A stretch of DNA of 50,708 nucleotides, from positions 1-50,708 of the forward strand of contig NZ_JUPI01000013.1 of assembly GCF_001074805.1 (NCBI RefSeq), in the 5' to 3' direction. Made by a program: the position numbers and the translations under genes. Numbering within the stretch: position 1 is the stretch's first letter; every line of letters begins with the position of its first letter. Below, in pieces: positions 45,101-50,708 of the stretch. Under the pieces are notes generated by a model that searched no databases, was not told the origin of the DNA, and saw only the letters and a list, made by a program, of their open reading frames with translations. This stretch comes from Streptococcus parasanguinis (GTDB lineage Bacteria; Bacillota; Bacilli; Lactobacillales; Streptococcaceae).

Positions 45101-46468
45101 CTAGGCTTTTTCTAATTCCTCTACCAATTTGGCTAAATGCATGGAATTGCTTCCCTTGATGAGGATTTGGTCCTGCTCTTTTAAGCTTTCCTTGACTTGT
45201 TTGACCATGTCCTCAAACTGGTCTTCCTCAGCGGTCTTTTTGAAATAATAGACATGTCCAAGTGGGAACATCTGACTCGCTAATTGAGCCAAGCCCGCAA
45301 TGTCTTGCCCATAGAAAATAACGGTATCCAAGACATCCGGCGAGAGGCTGAGAATCATTTGGTTGTGCAGATCTACCGATTGCTCCCCTAGTTCTTTCAT
45401 ATCTGCAAGGACGGCTAATTTTCGGCCATTTGGATTGGCAGGAATAGTCGAGAAGGTTTCTAAAATCAAGCGCATAGCCGTCGGATTAGCATTGTAGACA
45501 TCGGATAAAATATCTGCTCCGTTACTGGCCTTTTTCCATTCCGTGCGGTTACGCGTCAATTGTAAGGTAGCAAAATTATCACGAATCGCCGCTTCGCTCA
45601 CTCCTTCTTGCAGGGCAACATAAGCTGCAATCATGGCATTGGTCGCATTGTATTTGCCTGTTACTGGCAGGTCAATCGCTTCTTCTAAGAAATTAGCACG
45701 GAAAGTTAAGCTATCCTTTCGCTCTACCAACTCGGTAATAAAAATCTCCTCGTCTGGACCAAAGCGGACCACTTTTTGTTTTTCAGGAAGGTAGGCATTC
45801 ACGATCGGATCAGCTGGAACCACCAGAAGGCCACCTTCTGGCATGCCATCCGCAATTTGGAGTTTTCCTTTTGCGATCTCGCTTCGATCTTTGAAAAATT
45901 CCAAATGGGCTTCCCCAATTAAGGTGACAATAGCAACCTTGGGATGCGCCAGTTCTGACAAGAGATGGATATCTCCTAGATGGTCTTGCCCCATTTCAAG
46001 GACGAGTTTGTCTGTCCCTTCTGGCATATGGAGAACTGTATAAGGAAGACCAATTTCATTATTATAGTTTCCCTGTGTTTTATAGGTCAGGTAGGTAGTG
46101 GACAAAAGCTGTGCCAACATATCTTTTGTGGTTGTTTTACCATTTGACCCTGTCACCGCAAAAACATCCACTTTTGTCTTTTGAAGATAGGCTGCAGCCA
46201 ATGTTTGAAATGCGCTCAATACATCTTCCACCAAAATATAAGGGTGGCCTTCGATCACTTTCTCTGAAAAAGTGGCTACGGCTCCATTTTCAAAAGCGGT
46301 CTCGATGAAATCATGACCATCACGCGCTCCCTTTAACGGAACAAAAATGTCTCCAGGCCCAATCAAACGGCTGTCAAATTCAGGCTTGATGAGGGCCACA
46401 TCTTCATATTGGCTGATATCATTTTTTGCATGTACTAGATGAGCAACTTCATGTAATGTGAGATTCAT
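45101..46468 (-). CDS. murF: UDP-MurNAc-tripeptide-D-Ala-D-Ala ligase
   Basis: 455 residues from ATG 46468, after GAGGAG 6 nt upstream. The open frame extends 54 codons further, but that part crosses the promoter and a hairpin leader. Adds D-Ala-D-Ala to the peptidoglycan precursor in the cytoplasm. Mur-ligase motifs: VTGSNGKTTTKDMLAQLL (P-loop), EMGQDHLGDIHLL, NATNAMIAAYVAL and DVYNANPTAM. It directly follows ddl, which supplies its substrate, but has its own promoter. Confidence 0.95.
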   Translation of the reverse strand: MNLTLHEVAHLVHAKNDISQYEDVALIKPEFDSRLIGPGDIFVPLKGARDGHDFIETAFENGAVATFSEKVIEGHPYILVEDVLSAFQTLAAAYLQKTKVDVFAVTGSNGKTTTKDMLAQLLSTTYLTYKTQGNYNNEIGLPYTVLHMPEGTDKLVLEMGQDHLGDIHLLSELAHPKVAIVTLIGEAHLEFFKDRSEIAKGKLQIADGMPEGGLLVVPADPIVNAYLPEKQKVVRFGPDEEIFITELVERKDSLTFRANFLEEAIDLPVTGKYNATNAMIAAYVALQEGVSEAAIRDNFATLQLTRNRTEWKKASNGADILSDVYNANPTAMRLILETFSTIPANPNGRKLAVLADMKELGEQSVDLHNQMILSLSPDVLDTVIFYGQDIAGLAQLASQMFPLGHVYYFKKTAEEDQFEDMVKQVKESLKEQDQILIKGSNSMHLAKLVEELEKA

Positions 46469-46534
46469 ATCCGACTCCTCAGTTCTCCGTAGCGTCGTCC
46501 CCAAAGGTCTAGACGCTCGTTTCAAATTCTTCTC

Positions 46535-46543
46535 ATTATACCA
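46535..46543 (-). promoter_or_regulatory. murF promoter (extended -10)
   Basis: TGG followed by TATAAT (46535-46540) on the minus strand, after the ddl terminator. The predicted leader of about 60 nt holds AGCGTC...GACGCT arms. Confidence 0.7.
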
Positions 46544-46555
46544 TATTCTAGACCA

Positions 46556-46579
46556 CAAAAAAAGCCACCAAGCGATGGC
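46556..46579 (-). terminator. Terminator of ddl
   Basis: GCCATC pairs with GGTGGC across GCTT with one G-U, followed by TTTTTTTG on the minus strand. Confidence 0.85.
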
Positions 46580-46586
46580 CTCTTTC

Positions 46587-47633
46587 TTACAACAAATGCG
46601 CTTCGTGTTTTTGGAAGACTTCTTTTCCAAGCTCTACTAACTTGGTGATCAAATCTGTATAGTTGAGACCCATATTGTCCCAAAGCAAGGGATACATAGA
46701 CCATTGGGTAAAGCCTGGCATGGTATTGAGCTCGTTTAAGAAGATCTCTCCTTTATCGGTATAGAAGAAATCACAACGAGCTAAGCCTAGACCACCGATC
46801 GCACGAAAGGCTTTTTCTGCGTTGGTCCGCATAGTTTTCACAACCTCAGGGTCCAATTGAGCTGGAATCGCCATGGTAATTTTGTTGTCGATGTATTTGG
46901 CATCATAATCATAGAAGGCCACATCTTTCACAACTTCACCTGGCAAGGTGCTCTTCACATCATAGTTTCCAAGTAGTCCAACTTCGATCTCACGCGCATT
47001 AACCCCTTGTTCTACTAAGACACGGCTATCGTATTTGAAGGCCAATTCGAGAGCAGCCCGAAGCTCTGTTTGGTTTTCAGATTTTGAAATCCCTACACTA
47101 GAGCCCATATTGGATGGTTTGGTAAAGACAGGATAAGAGAGATTGGCTTCAATTGCAGCAATTTTCTCATCAATGTCATCGCCTTCCACTACAGCTACAT
47201 AAGGAACTTGTGGAATCCCTGCAGATTCCAAAACCCGTTTGGTGGTAATCTTGTCCATCGCAACACTAGAAGCTAGGATACCACAGCCGACATAAGGCAT
47301 TTTCAAGACTTCTAAGAATCCTTGAATGGAACCATCTTCTCCCATCGGTCCATGAAGAACTGGAAAGACCACTGCTCCTTCCTTGTAAATCCCAGATGGA
47401 GCCACTTTTTTAGACCAGTCCACTGTCTCATTGGTCATCAATTTCTCATCATCCGCTGGTTTCTCTTCAAAAGCTTGCGTCTGGATGAAGTCTCCTGACT
47501 GCGTAATAAAGTAGGTTTGAACCGAAAATGCTTGGTAATCAATCGCGCGCATCACGCTTTCTGCTGAAAGAACAGATACTTCACGTTCTGCACTACGTCC
47601 ACCATACAACAGGATTAAGTCTTGTTTACTCAT
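46587..47633 (-). CDS. ddl: D-alanine:D-alanine ligase
   Basis: 348 residues, ATP-grasp enzyme making D-Ala-D-Ala for the cell wall. Family start [22 protein letters not shown], then [39 protein letters not shown] and the Mg-binding end [16 protein letters not shown] Tyr occurs in the PYVG loop. The pbp2B-recR-ddl-murF order is as in pneumococcus. Confidence 0.97.
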   Translation of the reverse strand: MSKQDLILLYGGRSAEREVSVLSAESVMRAIDYQAFSVQTYFITQSGDFIQTQAFEEKPADDEKLMTNETVDWSKKVAPSGIYKEGAVVFPVLHGPMGEDGSIQGFLEVLKMPYVGCGILASSVAMDKITTKRVLESAGIPQVPYVAVVEGDDIDEKIAAIEANLSYPVFTKPSNMGSSVGISKSENQTELRAALELAFKYDSRVLVEQGVNAREIEVGLLGNYDVKSTLPGEVVKDVAFYDYDAKYIDNKITMAIPAQLDPEVVKTMRTNAEKAFRAIGGLGLARCDFFYTDKGEIFLNELNTMPGFTQWSMYPLLWDNMGLNYTDLITKLVELGKEVFQKHEAHLL

Positions 47634-47709
47634 AGTTTCTCCCTAATTGTTCCCTTGATTTCTTACTTGATAGTATACCACAATGATAGCCCTTTCGAAA
47701 GAACTTCTC

Positions 47710-48306
47710 TTATAATTCTGTCCGATTTTCAATCGCGCGAAGCAAGGTCACTTCGTCCGCATACTCGATATCGGCTCCAACAGCCAGTCCTCGTGCCAAA
47801 CGGGTCACTTTGATCCCTGCTGGCTTGAGCACACGCGAGATATACATAGATGTCGCTTCCCCGTCTGCCGTCGCATTGGTCGCAACAATGACTTCTGTGA
47901 CTGTTCCATCCATCAAGCGACTGATCAAACTCTTGAGATTGATGTCATCGGGTCCCACGCCATTCATGGGCGAGATCAAGCCATGCAAGACATGGTAACG
48001 ACCGTGGTATTCCTGGATATTTTCCATAGCAGATACATCCCGGCTATCTTCTACAACAAGAATAAGGGATGGATCCCTCGTTTCATCTCGACAAATCTCG
48101 CAGGTTTCTTCATCGGTTAAATTGCCACAAATACTGCAATACCCTAGCTCACGCTTAGCATTCAGTAAGTTTTTGGCAAATTCATTGACATCATCATCTG
48201 ACATACCAATGGTGTAAAAAGCCAGACGAGTCGCTGTTTTGATCCCAATTCCTGGCAACTTCGAATAGCTGTCAATTAATTTTGCAATAGGTGCTGGATA
48301 AAGCAT
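47710..48306 (-). CDS. recR: Recombination mediator RecR
   Basis: 198 residues, RecFOR-pathway protein that loads RecA at gaps. N-terminal helix-hairpin-helix ([18 protein letters not shown]), C4 zinc motif [16 protein letters not shown], and Toprim domain ([27 protein letters not shown]). Starts 10 nt after the pbp2B stop codon, an operon with pbp2B. Confidence 0.97.
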   Translation of the reverse strand: MLYPAPIAKLIDSYSKLPGIGIKTATRLAFYTIGMSDDDVNEFAKNLLNAKRELGYCSICGNLTDEETCEICRDETRDPSLILVVEDSRDVSAMENIQEYHGRYHVLHGLISPMNGVGPDDINLKSLISRLMDGTVTEVIVATNATADGEATSMYISRVLKPAGIKVTRLARGLAVGADIEYADEVTLLRAIENRTEL

Positions 48307-48316
48307 AGTTTCCTCT

Positions 48317-50368
48317 CTAATTCATGGGGTGTTTCTGATTGTATAAGTTAATAATGTCACGCGTAATGGAATGACTGACCGTCGCTTGTAGATTGGTATT
48401 ATGTGGAAAGACCACCGCTACCGCAATCTTTGGATTGTTTGACGGTGCATAAGCCACCACATTGGTATTAATGGCTTGTTTGCCTCCATCGACTGTGGTT
48501 TCTGCCGTACCGGTCTTGGCACTAATGGAGACACTAGCACCTTGACCGACGGTTTTCCCTGTCGTCAACCCACTCGTACCATTGGCAACCTGGTAGAACC
48601 CTTGCTTGATCAAGGCCATGTCCTCCGCTGAGATATGGACCTGATTGAGCTCCTTGGTTTCGATCGCTTTTTTCAACTGACCAAGGCCCCCTTGATCATT
48701 ATTGTCATAGATGCCTTCGACGACATGAGGACTCACCCTCTTCCCATCATTTGCAACGGTTGCCGCATACTGGGCCAATTGCATCGGTGTATAGTTGTCA
48801 AACTGGCCAAAGGCATTGGTCAAATAATTGCCGACTGTGTAGTCTTTTGGAATAAAACCAGTCGATTCATTGGGAAGGTCAATCCCCGTTGATGTTCCAA
48901 GACCATACTCTGCAAAAGTAGAGCGCAGTTTTTTCATGGCAGGTTCAACCTGATCCACTTGCAAGGTCATGTTTGGGGTGTAAGGTTGCCCCATCATCTT
49001 AAGGGCAATTTGGACCATATAGGTATTAGAAGAGTATTCCAATGCTTCCACCGCATTGATGGAACGACTACCGTATTGGGTAAACCAAGAATTGATAGGA
49101 GCTGATCCTGCAAAAACAATCGGCTGATCGGTCAGAACCTGATTCCCAGAAATGGCTCCATTTTCCCATCCAGAAGTCAAGGTCGCTCCTTTGACCACAG
49201 ATCCTGGGACGAAGACGTTGGTGACTGTTCCCAACGCATCTGCTGATAGATCTTGACTACCAGCCTGGTGTTTAATCCCTGCCATAGCAAGGACCTTCCC
49301 TGTATCGGGTTCCAGAGCTACGGCATAGACACCTTCGGAGTAGGTCGCATTTCCAGCTTGCAACTCTGCGCTAAAGGCGGAGCGAAGGATATCTTCCACT
49401 CCTTTTTGGAAATCTAAATCAATCGAGAGCTTGAGGTTTTCTCCTTTGGCCCCTTTTGAAACATCGACCACTTTCTCCATGTTGCCATTTTTATCTAGGA
49501 GAATTTCTTTTTCACTGCGTTTGCCTTGAAGGACGTTTTCGTATTCCTTTTCGAGATAAGACGTACCAACCCGGTCATTGAGAGCATAACCTTTTTTGAC
49601 ATAGTCCTCAACCTCTTCTGCTGGAAGCCCCGCCTGCTCGGTCGATACGTTTCCAATAATAGAAGCTAAAGGAGTGTCCAAAACCTTGCGGTCCCAGCTA
49701 GTCGTGATGGCAATTCCCGGAAGGTCCTGACTGTCCGCAGCGATGGTCGCAATCTGTTCAGCTCCTAGTACTTGCGTCGAAATAATCCCCGTCGCAAAAT
49801 TCTCTACCGCATTCATCTGGCTATAGAGATAGATAATCTTTTTCTCATCATCTGTGTAACCGAGTTTTGAAGGGTCAATGCTGTCCACTGCCGCTTGATA
49901 GATTTTAGCTTCTGGTAGACGATTGCCATCAGTATCAAATTTCTTTTTCTCAGGCAGGTGCTCTACGACTTCTTGGTAGACTTTGGTATTGGCTAGATAG
50001 TAATCCACTTCTTGCCGTTCGGTCACTTGAGGATTTTCTACATCGACATACTGCAAGAGTTTTCCAGCTGTCTCTCGCATTTCTTGGGCCGTCATTTTAC
50101 GATCCCGCGTAAAGGTCAAGACTTGTTTTCCCACATTTTCCACCAAGGGTTTACCAGAAGCATCATAGATTTGCCCTCGCACACTCCCTTGTTTGACCGT
50201 CTTTTTGGTAGCTTTTGCCAATTTATCCGTATAGTAGGCTTGGTGAGAGATCTGCATATAGCCAAGTCGGGCAATCAGAACCAAAAAAAGAAGGCAAATC
50301 AAACTAAACAGCAGGTAGAGTCTGCGTGTTATCGAATGATTCTCAAACTTCCGTATTTTCTTCTTCAT
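48317..50368 (-). CDS. pbp2B: Penicillin-binding protein 2B (class B transpeptidase)
   Basis: 683 residues. Essential peptidoglycan transpeptidase for side-wall growth. Cytoplasmic basic N-terminus, one membrane anchor (about 17-38), PBP dimerisation domain, then the transpeptidase: SVVK active site ([10 protein letters not shown]), SSN (EYSSNTYMV) and KTG (SAKTGTAET). The Thr after SSN, which is altered in some resistant pneumococci (T446A), is the susceptible-type Thr here. Length and order are as in pneumococcus. Confidence 0.96.
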   Translation of the reverse strand: MKKKIRKFENHSITRRLYLLFSLICLLFLVLIARLGYMQISHQAYYTDKLAKATKKTVKQGSVRGQIYDASGKPLVENVGKQVLTFTRDRKMTAQEMRETAGKLLQYVDVENPQVTERQEVDYYLANTKVYQEVVEHLPEKKKFDTDGNRLPEAKIYQAAVDSIDPSKLGYTDDEKKIIYLYSQMNAVENFATGIISTQVLGAEQIATIAADSQDLPGIAITTSWDRKVLDTPLASIIGNVSTEQAGLPAEEVEDYVKKGYALNDRVGTSYLEKEYENVLQGKRSEKEILLDKNGNMEKVVDVSKGAKGENLKLSIDLDFQKGVEDILRSAFSAELQAGNATYSEGVYAVALEPDTGKVLAMAGIKHQAGSQDLSADALGTVTNVFVPGSVVKGATLTSGWENGAISGNQVLTDQPIVFAGSAPINSWFTQYGSRSINAVEALEYSSNTYMVQIALKMMGQPYTPNMTLQVDQVEPAMKKLRSTFAEYGLGTSTGIDLPNESTGFIPKDYTVGNYLTNAFGQFDNYTPMQLAQYAATVANDGKRVSPHVVEGIYDNNDQGGLGQLKKAIETKELNQVHISAEDMALIKQGFYQVANGTSGLTTGKTVGQGASVSISAKTGTAETTVDGGKQAINTNVVAYAPSNNPKIAVAVVFPHNTNLQATVSHSITRDIINLYNQKHPMN

Positions 50369-50708
50369 GAAATGTTCTATCCTTCTTTTCTAATCAACAC
50401 TTACCTTCCATTTTACTATTTTTCCAAGAGTATCTCAAGAAAAGGAAGAGACATTTCCTGGAATTTTATGAAGAAAAAAGATTGGACATGCTCGCCCAAT
50501 CTTGAAATTAACACAAACTTTTTTACATGTACAACCCTAGGTGAGGTGGTTGAAAAAATATTGATTTTTAATTTTTAGTCTTATTCAAGCATATGTCGAA
50601 ACTTTCCGCCGTGAGAAAAGTTCCTGAAACACAATTGTTTCAGGAACTCGGGAGTTTTGAAACTTTAGGTTCAAAACTAAGTCATGGAACTTCGTAGAAG
50701 TTCGCTGA
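50369..50708. other. Intergenic region upstream of pbp2B with several hairpins
   Basis: 340 nt without a convincing gene. A terminator-like hairpin (AAGATTGG/CCAATCTT, about 50480-50505) is followed by T's on the minus strand. Further right are three inverted repeats in a row: AGTTCCTGAAAC/GTTTCAGGAACT (50619-50648), AGTTTTGAA/TTCAAAACT (50653-50678), and GAACTTC/GAAGTTC (50687-50703). The first is followed on the minus strand by TTTTCTC. The long open frame crossing here is a shadow of pbp2B. Confidence 0.7.

Noticed and set aside
46469..46630. 54-codon N-terminal extension of MurF
   Set aside because: It crosses the ddl terminator and the murF -10 box; the ATG at 46468 has GAGGAG and the normal family start.
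50012..50578. 188-codon open frame at the right edge
   Set aside because: Its first two thirds are antisense to pbp2B; the rest crosses intergenic hairpins and has no recognisable protein features.
1..50708. CRISPR array, prophage, insertion sequence or integrative element
   Set aside because: No direct-repeat array, transposase, integrase or atypical gene block was seen; the gene content is ordinary streptococcal core.

Overview
The window is a low-GC Firmicute chromosome segment, almost certainly a viridans Streptococcus of the mitis/sanguinis/gordonii/parasanguinis type. Three things point there: the pbp2B-recR-ddl-murF order, the coiA-pepF-O-methyltransferase-prsA order, and a complete arginine deiminase locus laid out flp-arcA-arcB-arcC-arcD-arcT-argR-queA as in S. 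gordonii and S. sanguinis. There are no phage genes, insertion sequences, CRISPR arrays, rRNAs or tRNAs. Almost all genes lie on the minus strand; the plus-strand exceptions are a small membrane ORF, queA, argR, a P-type ATPase, a trmN6-like methyltransferase and a GIY-YIG gene.

Layout. 1-3.4 kb: alaS preceded by a LURP-one-like gene, both behind an alanine T-box. 3.4-8.1 kb: prsA, O-methyltransferase, pepF and the competence gene coiA. 8-12.4 kb: a lipoprotein, an MFS carrier, dacA and nagB (consensus promoter with an operator-like palindrome in its spacer). 12.4-21.5 kb: small membrane ORF, queA, argR, then arcT/D/C/B/A on the other strand with a cre site over the arcA promoter, and the Crp/Fnr-type regulator flp. 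21.6-30.6 kb: a class-A-like serine hydrolase, a HerA-type ATPase, sodA, holA, a DUF805 protein, the DNA-uptake genes comEC and comEA behind an exact ComX box, and plsC. 30.7-34.2 kb: the plus-strand Exp7-like ATPase, methyltransferase and GIY-YIG gene. 34.2-42.9 kb: aldose-1-epimerase family gene, cshA, corA, a PH-domain gene, prfC and a DUF2207 protein. 42.9-45 kb: three tandem YwaF/TIGR02206 membrane paralogues. 45.1-50.4 kb: murF, ddl, recR and pbp2B, a cell-wall and repair cluster.

The least explained part surrounds cshA. Its roughly 300-nt leader carries two small ORFs with good Shine-Dalgarno sequences. The second runs through a terminator-like hairpin and stops 13 nt before the cshA start codon, an architecture that suggests attenuation or translational coupling. 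On the opposite strand, on each side of cshA, there is a promoter followed by a structured RNA and an intrinsic terminator with no long ORF. These are two candidate small RNAs; the first has two copies of an anti-Shine-Dalgarno octamer in predicted unpaired positions.

All functional calls come from reading motifs, gene order and signals by eye. No database search or folding calculation was run.
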